A DNA stretch of 64,000 nucleotides from NCBI GenBank assembly GCA_001657315.1, contig LYSV01000071.1, positions 1-64,000 of the forward strand, read 5' to 3'. Made by a program: the position numbers and the translations under genes. Positions 6,994 through 18,021 of the stretch are shown in pieces. How positions within the stretch are numbered: the stretch's first letter is position 1; each line of letters opens with the position of its first letter. The DNA comes from Flammeovirgaceae bacterium BBD 1991-12. GTDB taxonomy: Bacteria; Bacteroidota; Bacteroidia; Cytophagales; Cyclobacteriaceae. The notes under the pieces were generated by a model. It saw nothing but the letters and a program-made list of their open reading frames with translations, had not been told where the DNA came from and did not search any database.

Positions 6994-7818
6994 ATGAAGA
7001 TCATTCCTCTACATCCTTCCAGTGTCCTGAGCCCTTTGATCTGGCAAATGTGGATCATTGAGGAAGAGGCCGGCACCAATATTGATATCACATCTTTTCC
7101 CACCGGTTATCCTTATATCAATGTGGTGAGTGGCAACCCCTTCGTAATAAAAAACGGACAAAAAGACCCGATAGAGGTCAGAAGCTACCTGGCCGGGCAA
7201 GTACTTAACCCTTTTGTGCTATCCATGAAGCTGATCAGGCGGGCGTTGATCATACGGCTACAGCCGTATGCCGTACCCTTTCTGTTCCACCGGCCTGCGG
7301 CAGATATGGCCGGGGACATAATCCCACTGGATGCTATAGACCGATGGCTGGCCTGTGAGCTCGAAGATCTGATGAACAGTGAATTGACCAGTCAGGAAGT
7401 ACTGTTAAGAACGGAAGAAATATTTGGGCGTCGATTGAAGGAAGACAATTATGACCAGCGGCTACTCCATAGTCTCAGGTACATACTGGACAGGGGTGGT
7501 GACGTGGATATGCGTAGCATGGCGGAAGAGTCCAATCTGTCACAACGAAGAATACAGCAACTCTACAGACATTACCTGGGCTTAACGGCCAAGGCCTTCA
7601 GCCGGGTAGTGAAGGTACAAAACTACACCCTCAAGATACTCAATGGCAAATCCATGGAGCAGGTCATTCCGGAAAGTTACCATGATCAGGCTCATTTTAT
7701 CCATGATCTCAAGGGATTGACTCACATGACCCCAACAGAATATTTCCGTTATATCACTGATCCTGCACGAAGGGACGCCTACCGCATGTCCAACCTTTAT
7801 AATGTGCATCGGTATTGA
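6994..7818 (+). CDS. AraC-family transcriptional regulator
   Basis: The 274-aa protein has an N-terminal sensor-like domain beginning IIPLHPSSVLSPLIWQMW, as in the DUF6597-type AraC regulators of Bacteroidota. A C-terminal AraC HTH lies at about residues 160-260: MRSMAEESNLSQRRIQQLYR is the first HTH and DQAHFIHDLKGLTHMTPTEY the second, ending in the usual F/Y-x-x-x-x-G-x-xPxxY region. Such proteins normally regulate adjacent genes. The outer-membrane protein gene 345 bp downstream is a possible target. The ligand is unknown. Confidence 0.88.
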   Translation: MKIIPLHPSSVLSPLIWQMWIIEEEAGTNIDITSFPTGYPYINVVSGNPFVIKNGQKDPIEVRSYLAGQVLNPFVLSMKLIRRALIIRLQPYAVPFLFHRPAADMAGDIIPLDAIDRWLACELEDLMNSELTSQEVLLRTEEIFGRRLKEDNYDQRLLHSLRYILDRGGDVDMRSMAEESNLSQRRIQQLYRHYLGLTAKAFSRVVKVQNYTLKILNGKSMEQVIPESYHDQAHFIHDLKGLTHMTPTEYFRYITDPARRDAYRMSNLYNVHRY

Positions 7819-8164
7819 TGTGCACTTTTAGATCATCCGGGATACATAATACGGAGGCTACAAGCCAACTATATCAGCACAATTTTCTAATGTTGACCAT
7901 GTCTATTCGCCTCATGTTCAGTTCATTGTAGTTTTCACACCTTCGGTGGCAAATAATCTACTTTTCGGATATGCATTTTGCAGGTAAAAGTTTGTGTATT
8001 CTCCATCTTTTTCGTCCGTTTGTCGCACAGATGTCAAACATGACAAAACGAAGAACTTTTTGACCTTATCCCCGTGGTATTAGAGATATTGGCTGATCCT
8101 ATGGCGGATAATATTGACAGAGGCCGGTCAGGACCAGTTATCCCTGAACCAATTAAAATACAAA
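7819..8164. other. intergenic region upstream of outer-membrane protein gene
   Basis: No gene is supported in this 346-bp gap. Near 8010-8050 two similar words in inverse orientation (CGTTTGTC and GACAAAACG) could form a weak hairpin. It may hold the promoter of the following gene; no consensus box was identified. Confidence 0.35.
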
Positions 8165-9040
8165 ATGAAAAAACAAAACAAACTTGTTGCACTGGCTTTA
8201 TTTTCTTCTGTTCTTTTCGCACAACCCACTGTTGCACAGTCAATTGTTGATGGTTTCATGACTCCCAAAAACCAGGGTACTGTGAGCTTGTCCTATTCCT
8301 TTGAAAGTTATGATGAATTCTTTCTGGCCAATCAAAAAATGGATGCTCCTGATCGTCTGGGAGGACGAATAACCACCCAAAGTATTGGTTTATATGCAAA
8401 TTACGGCATCAGCGACCGGTTTAACATAGTGTTCAATTTACCCTACATCATCGCTCAGGGTGACGGCAGTGAAAGTACACCACAGCAGGACGGGTCATTC
8501 CAGGACCAGCAGGTGGCAGACTTCCAGGACATGGCCGTTTACATCAAGTACAGATCCTATACCCACTCCTTTGGCAGCGGACAGCTTTCGTTCATCCCAG
8601 CACTCGGATTTGGTACTCCGCTCAGTAATTATGCTGCCGATGATCTGCTTTCTGTTGGTAACGGAGCTACTTTTCTTGATATGCGGGGTATTGTTCATTT
8701 CAAGGCGGACGTTGGATTTTTCATTGAAGGACAGGCGGGGCACTCCTTAAGAAGTGATGAAGTGCCGGATGCATGGATCTTCGGAGGAAAGCTGGGCTAT
8801 GCTCATGAGAAGTTTTATGTAGACCTCGGATTCGAAACGCAGATCTCGGATAGCGATGCCCCGGATATTGGCGAAGCCGTATTCAGCGCGGTGCGAGTGA
8901 ACTACACGCAGCTGGCGCTGTCCGCTTACTACCCCATACTGCCTTCTATGGGTGCTACGCTTGGGATCGGTCAGTACATAGACGGACGAAATGTGGGCCT
9001 GGCTACGAGACTTTCAGGAGGAGTGGTCTACAGTTTTTGA
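8165..9040 (+). CDS. outer-membrane beta-barrel protein (porin/transporter-like)
   Basis: I place the start at ATG 8165 (291 aa), because MKKQNKLVALALFSSVLFAQPTVAQ-type sequence there is a clean Sec signal peptide. The track start at 8114 adds 17 atypical residues. The mature part alternates amphipathic strands (TVSLSYSFESYDEF, LYANYGISDRFNIVFNLPYI) and ends in an aromatic VVYSF, as outer-membrane barrels do. The family resembles the MetA/phenol-degradation-type outer-membrane transporters. Substrate is not predictable. It follows the AraC regulator. Confidence 0.7.
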   Translation: MKKQNKLVALALFSSVLFAQPTVAQSIVDGFMTPKNQGTVSLSYSFESYDEFFLANQKMDAPDRLGGRITTQSIGLYANYGISDRFNIVFNLPYIIAQGDGSESTPQQDGSFQDQQVADFQDMAVYIKYRSYTHSFGSGQLSFIPALGFGTPLSNYAADDLLSVGNGATFLDMRGIVHFKADVGFFIEGQAGHSLRSDEVPDAWIFGGKLGYAHEKFYVDLGFETQISDSDAPDIGEAVFSAVRVNYTQLALSAYYPILPSMGATLGIGQYIDGRNVGLATRLSGGVVYSF

Positions 9041-9168
9041 GATATTCTTCATGTGCCCCCTGATCAGTTCGTTAACAACGCTCAGAAGATTATTAACAGA
9101 TCACAATAGCCTCACAGAATTTCGCTTTTTTACAATGAATACCAGGAGCATAGCGCTTATTTGGAGGA

Positions 9169-9915
9169 ATGAAATACTTGCTCATTTTCCTCTTTTTATC
9201 TACGACTATGGCCCAGAGTCAGAACAAATACTTTGCATTAACCTATACTACGGGCGATCGGTGGGACCGCTCGCTGGCCACTGATGAACAGCCCTATTTC
9301 AAGGAACATTCACGCCACCTTACTGAATTACGTAAAACGGGTAAGATAGCGCTTGGTGCCCGTTATGCAGATATTGGGCTGATCATTCTTAATGTGAAGG
9401 ACGAAAACGAAGCCAGGGATATTGTAGCTCAGGACATTTCTGTCAAAAACGGTACCTTCAAGGCATCTTTGCACGCCTTCAATACCTTTTACCCGGGCTC
9501 CGTGGGGCTGGATGACTCGCAGGAAGCGGACAGTGAAACCCCCATGAATACCGCCCAGAATTTTCAGATACCAGTAGATGACTTTGATCGGGCCCACCGG
9601 TTTTACAGTACCGTGATGGGGTATGAGCTGGTCAGGATGGAACATCAGGGAGCAAGTCTGGGTATTTTCCGGTTTAACGGACAGCAGGGAGGCGCAGGTG
9701 GAATGCTCATCAAAAGTGAAGGGTTGAGTCCTTCCAAAACCGGCACCATGGTCTACCTCGATACCGGTAAGGATCTTCAACCCTACCTGGAGCGTGTGAC
9801 GGTCGGCAAAGGGAGTGTGGTGATTGAAAAGACATCACTGGGACCTGATATGGGATATTTTGCCATATTTGACGATACAGAAGGCAATAGGGTAGGACTG
9901 TATTCTAAGGAATAG
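9169..9915 (+). CDS. exported YciI-like domain fused to glyoxalase/VOC domain
   Basis: The 248-aa protein starts with a Sec signal peptide (MKYLLIFLFLSTTMAQSQ). Residues 20-110 follow the YciI-like pattern (FALTYTTGDRW, HSRHLTELRKTGKI, NVKDENEARDIVAQD). After a linker, residues 130-245 form a vicinal-oxygen-chelate domain (FQIPVDDFDRAHRFYSTVMG, then GMLIKSEGL and IFDDTEGNRVGLYS). VOC proteins typically bind metal and act on small electrophiles or as dioxygenases; YciI domains are usually cytosolic. A secreted fusion of the two is unusual. No neighbour clarifies the substrate. Confidence 0.8.
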   Translation: MKYLLIFLFLSTTMAQSQNKYFALTYTTGDRWDRSLATDEQPYFKEHSRHLTELRKTGKIALGARYADIGLIILNVKDENEARDIVAQDISVKNGTFKASLHAFNTFYPGSVGLDDSQEADSETPMNTAQNFQIPVDDFDRAHRFYSTVMGYELVRMEHQGASLGIFRFNGQQGGAGGMLIKSEGLSPSKTGTMVYLDTGKDLQPYLERVTVGKGSVVIEKTSLGPDMGYFAIFDDTEGNRVGLYSKE

Positions 9916-10041
9916 ACCCGGCTTACTATTTAACCCAGTGGCAAATGCCTGATCATTGTATTGCGAAAGCACACAACCATCCACTCAGCTGTGAACCCTA
10001 TCCCAGCACCTTTTGCGTCTCCGCGGTGTTTGGAATTAAGT

Positions 10042-11313
10042 CTAATCCAGATAATAATTCAGCGTATCCAAAAGGTCAGCAGCTCTCAGGTCTTTCGCCA
10101 CTATCCTGCCCTCATCATTGATCAAAAATGAGGTCGGGTATCCGGTGATGTTGTAAAGGTAAACAATATCCTGATCCTTGTCTGATAAGATCTGCGGCCA
10201 GGTGATGTTGCGTTTTTCCAGTATATCCCTTAGCGCCTCAGGACGATCAGAGGCAACCCCCAGAAATTCAACTCTAGTGTGATCAATTTGATGATAGATA
10301 TCTATTAAATCGGGAAGTTCATCAATACACGGTTTGCACCAGCTTCCCCAAAAATCAAGGTAGAGATACCGGCCCCGGTAATCAGACAACCTAATGAGAT
10401 CCCCCGTTGTAAACTCGCTTGCTTCAAAAGGCCTGGCATGAAAACCCACCTGTGTAGAAAACAACACTGTGTCCGAAGGTAGTTTTTTCAGTTGTAACAC
10501 CTGCCTGTCATAATCCACACCGAGGTTCTGAAAGAAAGTGCCATTGATACCAAGGAACTCATTCTTTTCGACAATACCGCTGATTACAGAGGAGCCCGGA
10601 TCATACAATCCAACCACCGCCTCTTCACTAAAAGTGGGGTCACTGAACCCAAAACTTATTCTGAGTTTCTGTCCATCATAATCAGTGCCGGCATGCCGGG
10701 CAATGGAATATATCAGTGAGCTATCATATTGAGCAATTAAAAACGGGGCCTGAGCTTCGATAACAGCACCACTCATCATGACTTCATAGGACACCGGGAA
10801 ACTATACCGGCTGATTGAGTCGGTAACAGGCCATGCATGTATCAGAAATGGGATCATCTCATCTTCATCTGCAAGATCGAGATCATTGTCACTATCAATC
10901 TTATACCGGATACTACCATCGGGCAAGTGCCCCACCACAATATGTGTAAAGCATTTTATCGGCTCCTCTGACAGTTCCCGTTTTTCAGAGTCCACTTCCC
11001 AGTCTTTAAAATCCTCTTCCGTGATATTACCTGACTTATAATTCTGGAAGATCAATTGATCAACATCAAACCATATCTGAGTTAACACCGGGGCATGCCA
11101 GTTTTCCGGTATTCCGGTGACCTCGTTATTGGTATCCCCCCATAGACTCTTATTCTTTTTCAAATCCATGGACAGCATTCCGAATGAGGGCTCAAACGGA
11201 CCAAAACCATTGAACGCTGATATAGGAAGTTCCATTATCACGTCATCCTGAACACTATTTTCCGTTGAGCAGGATAGCAGGATCAGGAGAAAAAAACCAG
11301 TGTTTCTCAGCAT
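10042..11313 (-). CDS. TlpA-like thioredoxin-fold lipoprotein
   Basis: The 423-aa protein has a lipoprotein signal (FFLLILLSCS, Cys at residue 15). A long N-terminal region of about 280 residues has no recognised domain. The C-terminal thioredoxin domain of the TlpA/ResA type carries WGSWCKPC (CxxC at about 326-329) and the cis-proline TGYPTSF. Such proteins act on the periplasmic side as thiol-disulfide reductases, for example in cytochrome c maturation or protein repair. No cytochrome-maturation genes adjoin it. The function of the N-terminal half is unknown. Confidence 0.83.
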   Translation of the reverse strand: MLRNTGFFLLILLSCSTENSVQDDVIMELPISAFNGFGPFEPSFGMLSMDLKKNKSLWGDTNNEVTGIPENWHAPVLTQIWFDVDQLIFQNYKSGNITEEDFKDWEVDSEKRELSEEPIKCFTHIVVGHLPDGSIRYKIDSDNDLDLADEDEMIPFLIHAWPVTDSISRYSFPVSYEVMMSGAVIEAQAPFLIAQYDSSLIYSIARHAGTDYDGQKLRISFGFSDPTFSEEAVVGLYDPGSSVISGIVEKNEFLGINGTFFQNLGVDYDRQVLQLKKLPSDTVLFSTQVGFHARPFEASEFTTGDLIRLSDYRGRYLYLDFWGSWCKPCIDELPDLIDIYHQIDHTRVEFLGVASDRPEALRDILEKRNITWPQILSDKDQDIVYLYNITGYPTSFLINDEGRIVAKDLRAADLLDTLNYYLD

Positions 11314-11422
11314 TTTACAATTTTTTGATCAGGACTCTCTGAGCTACTTTTCCTACGCCACTCTTTATGGCTGCATTTGAAAAGCCGGCATATCCTCAAC
11401 CCTCAGGTCCGTTCCCCCGGCC

Positions 11423-13732
<2,310 letters not shown>

Positions 13733-13744
13733 TCAACGGGCCAG

Positions 13745-13757
13745 GAACGTCACGTTC
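13745..13757. promoter_or_regulatory. 13-bp perfect palindrome between icd and CAP gene
   Basis: GAACGTCACGTTC is a perfect 6-1-6 palindrome in the divergent interval between icd (start 13654) and the CAP-domain gene (start 13830). The position and symmetry suit an operator, but no regulator can be named and chance cannot be excluded. Confidence 0.3.
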
Positions 13758-13829
13758 TGCGTTTTGTTAAAATTGGTATAACCGATAGGGTAAAGGATTC
13801 GTTAGTACTGTCCATAAACATCTGAAAAA

Positions 13830-14405
13830 ATGTCGCAGATAACATTTTTTATTCTTTGCCTGATGAGTACCTTATCTCCGGTGACCGCTGAAACGTCGTC
13901 TGTGGATGTATGTCTGAGCGCTGAAGAAAAGAAGCTTTTTAAGATCATCAATCATTACCGCCGATCAAAAAAGCTGGAGGCTATTCCTTTTTCCGCCAGC
14001 CTTACCATGGTGGCTCAGGTACATGCCAAAGACCTGGCAGAGAATTATGACTTTGATCCCAGGGGTAAATGCAACCCACACAGTTGGTCCAACAAGGGCG
14101 AATGGGAAGCCTGTTGTTACACCAATGATCACAAGCAGGCGCAATGTATGTGGGATAAACCAATGGAAATAGCAGGATACAACAGCCCGGGATATGAGAT
14201 TGCCTATTTCAGTTCGGCTGGCGCCAATGCCGAAGAAGGATTATCGGGCTGGAAAAAAAGCCCGAGTCATAACCCGTTGATCCTCAATGAAGGTATGTGG
14301 GAACAGGCGAAATGGCGTGCCATAGGTGTGGGTATCTACAGGGAGTATGCAGTGGTATGGTTCGGACAACTGGACGATGATTCGGAGATAGAGCTTTGTG
14401 AATAG
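13830..14405 (+). CDS. CAP-domain (SCP/PR-1-like) exported protein
   Basis: The 191-aa protein has an N-terminal hydrophobic signal sequence (ITFFILCLMSTLSPVTA). A CAP domain follows: INHYRRSKKLEAIPFSASLTM (about residues 33-53), a central VHAKDLAENY helix, and C-terminal WRAIGVGIYREYAVVWFGQL. Several cysteines (CNPHSW, ACCYTND, QCMW) suggest disulfides, consistent with an extracytoplasmic location. CAP proteins in bacteria have varied and mostly unproven functions. It is monocistronic and divergent from icd. Confidence 0.82.
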   Translation: MSQITFFILCLMSTLSPVTAETSSVDVCLSAEEKKLFKIINHYRRSKKLEAIPFSASLTMVAQVHAKDLAENYDFDPRGKCNPHSWSNKGEWEACCYTNDHKQAQCMWDKPMEIAGYNSPGYEIAYFSSAGANAEEGLSGWKKSPSHNPLILNEGMWEQAKWRAIGVGIYREYAVVWFGQLDDDSEIELCE

Positions 14406-14458
14406 CCGGTTTGTTCGATGTTCAAAGTTCAACGTTGAAAATTACCAGCGTTGAGAAA

Positions 14459-15277
14459 TCAGTACTGCTCATTTTCGTTCGGGAAATCCTTCGACTTAAC
14501 GTCCCGGATATAATTGCCCACGGCATCCGTGATCATGGCATCCAGATCCGCATAACGCCTTAGGAAACGGGGCTGGAATTCCTTGGTAATACCCAGCATG
14601 TCCTGCATCACCAAAACCTGTCCATCGACATGGGGGCCGGCACCGATCCCGATCATGGGAATGGAAACCTCTTCTGCCACTTTCTTTCCAAGTTCAGCGG
14701 GTATTTTTTCAAGCACAATACCAAAACAACCACATTCTTCCAGCAAATGCGCATCTTCCAGCAATTTGGCAGCCTCAGCCTCCTCCCTGGCACGCACGGT
14801 GTAGGTGCCAAACTTGTATATGGATTGCGGGGTAAGACCCAAATGTCCCATCACCGGCACACCGGCGCTTAGTATTCTCTCCACGGATTCCCTTATCTCG
14901 CTTCCTCCTTCCATTTTTACGGCATGAGCGCCGGACTCCTTCATGATCCTTATGGCGGAACGAAGCGCCTCTGTGGAGTCACCCTGATATGACCCAAAGG
15001 GTATGTCCACGATCACAAAGGCCCTTTCCACAGCACGTACTACTGAAGTGGCATGGTAGATCATATGATCAAGGGTAATAGGCAAAGTGGTTTCATTTCC
15101 TGCCATTACATTGGAGGCGCTGTCTCCCACCAGCAGCACATCTATACCGGCCGCATCAAGGATTCTTGCCATTGAGTAATCATAGGCGGTGAGCATGGAG
15201 ATCTTCTCTCCCCTGTTTTTCATTTCCTGAAGCTGATGGGTGGTGACCTTCTTTATATCTGCCTTGTGTATTGACAT
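14459..15277 (-). CDS. panB: 3-methyl-2-oxobutanoate hydroxymethyltransferase
   Basis: The 272-aa protein matches PanB throughout: [30 protein letters not shown] (metal/substrate loop), [10 protein letters not shown]-type block, AVKMEGG and GHLGLTPQS. The enzyme transfers a hydroxymethyl group from methylene-THF to 2-oxoisovalerate, the first committed step of pantothenate synthesis. panC is not adjacent. coaBC, further along the CoA pathway, lies 28 kb away on the other strand. Its length and the ATG at 15277 are normal. Confidence 0.96.
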   Translation of the reverse strand: MSIHKADIKKVTTHQLQEMKNRGEKISMLTAYDYSMARILDAAGIDVLLVGDSASNVMAGNETTLPITLDHMIYHATSVVRAVERAFVIVDIPFGSYQGDSTEALRSAIRIMKESGAHAVKMEGGSEIRESVERILSAGVPVMGHLGLTPQSIYKFGTYTVRAREEAEAAKLLEDAHLLEECGCFGIVLEKIPAELGKKVAEEVSIPMIGIGAGPHVDGQVLVMQDMLGITKEFQPRFLRRYADLDAMITDAVGNYIRDVKSKDFPNENEQY

Positions 15278-15280
15278 GAT

Positions 15281-15439
15281 CTATATTGTTGATAAGCTAT
15301 TGGGTATAGTGACCGTAAATGTGGTGCCCTCCAGTTCCTGGCTCTCAACCTCGATTGTGGCATTTAGTTTGTCCGCCACTTTTTTCACTATATACAACCC
15401 AAGCCCGGACCCCTCACTTTTTTCCGTGGCCCGATAGAA
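15281..15439 (-). pseudogene. C-terminal ATPase G-box of the PAS histidine kinase, out of frame
   Basis: Read on the minus strand in a different frame from 15414-16772, this 53-codon stretch gives FYRATEKSEGSGLGLYIVKK and a terminal GTTFTVTIP before TAG. That is exactly the missing end of a HATPase_c domain. The break lies at about 15437-15441, where HIF is followed by a single G before TTCTAT. The usual two codons between HIF and FYR are reduced to one base. Either a real frameshift mutation or a sequence error separates it from the kinase body. Confidence 0.85.
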
Positions 15440-16772
15440 CAAAAATATGAGGCAACTTGGATTGTTCTATCCCCTCTCCGTTATCTTCGACCTTCAGTAT
15501 CAGTTCATCTTCATTTACGATCGCCTCGATGTAAATGTAATGATTATCTTTATCATAACTCCGGTATTTGATAGCATTGGAAATCAGATTATTGAGTATG
15601 ATCCTCACCCGGGTAAGGTCAGATTTGAAAGCCGCTGGCTGAAGCACTTTTGTCTTCGTCTCCAGTCCACTGGTATTGGTGGCATTGTAATAGCTGGAAA
15701 TGGAGTGATTGATCTCCATGAGCAGGTTGATCTCTACGTGAGGGTCATTTACCCGGTCATTACGGGAAATACTCAACAGCTCCATAACCAGTGCATCCAG
15801 GCGTATTACACTGCCCTCAATCTTTTCAATGCACTCTTCCCGTATACTTGGATTTTGTTCCAGCCGGTAAAGATCGATCAGGCCAAGGATAGATCTAAGA
15901 GGCGAGCGCAGATCATGTGAAGCATGGTATACAAAGCTGTCAAGCTCAAAGTTTACCTTTTGCAGCTCCATCAGATTTTCCTTTGTCTGAGTGATGTCTT
16001 TCAGGATACACTCTATGACATTATCGTCAGCATACAAAATGGCGCTGCAGGAGACCCAACCTAATTCGTCACTATCCGTTTTGATTTGCAGCTCGAGATT
16101 ATCCACTGACCCGCCGTCTTCCAGCCGGTTCAGAAATTTCTTACGATCCCTTTCACGAAGAATGTTATAGAAATTTCCGGTTTCATCAGACTTCAGGGAG
16201 ATCAGTTCTCTGGCCTTGTCATTGGCCTCTATGATCCTACCCGTGGACATTTCACAACGGAACATGGCCACCAGGGAATTCTGAAATAAATGCCGGTACT
16301 TTTCCTCACTTTTCTTCAGTGCATTTGCTGCCTCCTTTTGTCTGGTGATATCGGTATGTGAGCCCGATAGCCTTAAGGCACGGCCGCTTTGATCCCGGAT
16401 CACCTGAGCCTTTGACAGGACCCACCGATATCCGCCGTCTGCATGTTTCAGCCGGAATTCCTGATGATAGCCGGGCTCGACCCCCCTGATGTAATCATCC
16501 ATTTTTTTGACTGCCAAAGCCTTATCTTCAGGGTGAAGCAGGTCTTCCCAAAAAGTGGACATATCCAGGGACGTATCATCACTGATCCCCAGCATAGCCT
16601 TCCAGGGCCGGGATACGAATGCGGTGTTGGTTTCAAAATCCCAGTCCCACAATCCTTCCGTGGCTCCATTAGCAGCAGCCTCATATTTATCCAGCTTCTC
16701 CTTCAGCAGTCTTATCTCAAGCTCTTTCTGAATAAGGATATCCCTTAAGTTTTCAGCATCACTTTTCACCAC
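15414..16772 (-). CDS. PAS-domain sensor histidine kinase, frameshifted before the G-box
   Basis: The 452-aa ORF (GTG start) contains a coiled-coil N-terminus, a PAS_3 domain (about 30-150, ending DITRQKEAANALKKSEEKYR), a second PAS (150-270), a HisKA domain with YHASHDLRSPLRSILG (phospho-His) near residue 285, and a HATPase N-box and DNGEG motif. It then runs into an aberrant LSGHGKK end. The G-box continues in another frame at 15281-15439. As read, the kinase could not bind ATP normally. No membrane helix is present, so sensing would be cytosolic. No response regulator adjoins it. Confidence 0.85.
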   Translation of the reverse strand: MVKSDAENLRDILIQKELEIRLLKEKLDKYEAAANGATEGLWDWDFETNTAFVSRPWKAMLGISDDTSLDMSTFWEDLLHPEDKALAVKKMDDYIRGVEPGYHQEFRLKHADGGYRWVLSKAQVIRDQSGRALRLSGSHTDITRQKEAANALKKSEEKYRHLFQNSLVAMFRCEMSTGRIIEANDKARELISLKSDETGNFYNILRERDRKKFLNRLEDGGSVDNLELQIKTDSDELGWVSCSAILYADDNVIECILKDITQTKENLMELQKVNFELDSFVYHASHDLRSPLRSILGLIDLYRLEQNPSIREECIEKIEGSVIRLDALVMELLSISRNDRVNDPHVEINLLMEINHSISSYYNATNTSGLETKTKVLQPAAFKSDLTRVRIILNNLISNAIKYRSYDKDNHYIYIEAIVNEDELILKVEDNGEGIEQSKLPHIFVLSGHGKK

Positions 16773-16850
16773 AATTAGTTATCAAGTGTTTTCACTGGTC
16801 AAAATCCCTGAAAGATAAAGGGTGCCTTTTTCTATAACAAATCAATTTCG

Positions 16851-17354
16851 TTACAGAAGGTACACGGCTTTTTGACCCTTTTCCAACTGGACTTCAACGT
16901 GTTCCTTGATGGACGTGGCCAGCTCATAGCCGGTATATTGAGTAGATATTGGGAATTGGGTGTGGCTTCTGTTCACTAAAACGGCAGTTTCGATCTTCTT
17001 GACCCGGATATTCAGAAAGGGTTTCAGGCTGTAGGCCAATGTCCGCCCGGTATATAAAACATCATCAATCAATATGATGGTCTTGTTTTTAAGGTCTTCC
17101 AACTCACAGGTAAGGGATATTTCACTCTGTGTGGGTTTGAATTTATCCAGTTTTATGCCGATGAGCGTCAACTTTATGTCAGAGACTTCCCCAAGGGCTT
17201 TTTCCAGCATTTCCGCCAGCGCATAGCCCTTGTCCATAATACCGGCCAGGACAAGTTCCTTCTCCTTGAAGTTGTTTTCGTAGATCTCAAAAGCAATCCT
17301 TTTGATCTTTTTTCTTACCTGGTCGTCCGTAAGAATAAGGCTCTTTTCTTCCAT
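16851..17354 (-). CDS. PyrR-like phosphoribosyltransferase
   Basis: The 167-aa protein has the type I PRTase signature IILIDDVLYTGRT (residues about 92-104), and its overall length fits the PyrR family. PyrR proteins are uracil phosphoribosyltransferases and, in some bacteria, pyr mRNA attenuators; in Bacteroidota such homologues stand outside pyr operons and their role is not proven. The Lrp-type regulator gene ends four bases upstream, so the two are likely co-transcribed. I therefore do not assign a gene symbol. Confidence 0.8.
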   Translation of the reverse strand: MEEKSLILTDDQVRKKIKRIAFEIYENNFKEKELVLAGIMDKGYALAEMLEKALGEVSDIKLTLIGIKLDKFKPTQSEISLTCELEDLKNKTIILIDDVLYTGRTLAYSLKPFLNIRVKKIETAVLVNRSHTQFPISTQYTGYELATSIKEHVEVQLEKGQKAVYLL

Positions 17355-17358
17355 TTGG

Positions 17359-17823
17359 TTACGGTATTGACAACACCTTGCTATCCTTAAAAGTAGACAA
17401 TATTACCATGGATTGCATATTATCCACCACATCGATATTGCTCACCTTTTCCATCATCAGTTTTTGATAGGTGCTGATGTCCTGTGAAATGATCTTGAGA
17501 ATAAAATCACTTGATCCTGTCACATGATGGCATTCGACGATCTCGTCGATCCTGTCTATGCTGTCAATGAATTTTTCAATATTGTCCTTATTGTGCCCTT
17601 TCAGTGATACCATTACAAAAGTGTTCACTCCCAGCCCCACGGTTTGTGCGTCAAGTTTGGCATGGTAGCTTCTGATGATGCCTGAATTCTCCAGTTTTTT
17701 TACCCTCTCAAGTGTGGGGGCAGGTGAAAGGCCAATTTCCTGTGCAAGTTGGGCGTTGGTGATTTTTGCATTGGATTGAAGTATGTCCAGTATTTTTCTG
17801 TCGGTTTTATCGAGTGCCTTCAT
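17359..17823 (-). CDS. Lrp/AsnC-family transcriptional regulator
   Basis: The 154-aa protein has an AsnC-type N-terminal HTH (TNAQLAQEIGLSPAPTLERV, residues about 21-40) and a C-terminal RAM ligand-binding domain (about 65-150). The latter includes the GSSDFILKIISQDISTY segment typical of amino-acid-responsive Lrp proteins. It probably forms octamers and senses an amino acid. It sits four bases upstream of a PyrR-like PRTase gene. The -7-like box TATTTTTG (17858-17851, minus strand) lies 27 bp upstream of the ATG. Confidence 0.92.
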   Translation of the reverse strand: MKALDKTDRKILDILQSNAKITNAQLAQEIGLSPAPTLERVKKLENSGIIRSYHAKLDAQTVGLGVNTFVMVSLKGHNKDNIEKFIDSIDRIDEIVECHHVTGSSDFILKIISQDISTYQKLMMEKVSNIDVVDNMQSMVILSTFKDSKVLSIP

Positions 17824-17850
17824 GTAAGTGCTGTCAGATTAAAGATGCGG

Positions 17851-17858
17851 CAAAAATA
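17851..17858 (-). promoter_or_regulatory. candidate -7 box (TATTTTTG) of the Lrp-PRTase operon
   Basis: The minus strand reads TATTTTTG, an exact TAnnTTTG match, 27 bp before the Lrp start. No TTG is seen 19-21 bp upstream, so only half of the promoter consensus is present. Confidence 0.3.
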
Positions 17859-18021
17859 GTTAACAAAAACTATCTTGCGAAGTGCGACACCCATTTTAAC
17901 CACACCCTACTTTAACGGTTTGAGGATTAGCAACTAATCCCAATATTTGGAGGTTATCTCCTCCTGAAGGGCGGAGTTTGTACAGAGCACAGGATGGCAG
18001 GCTGTATTCCCCAGAGGCTGT

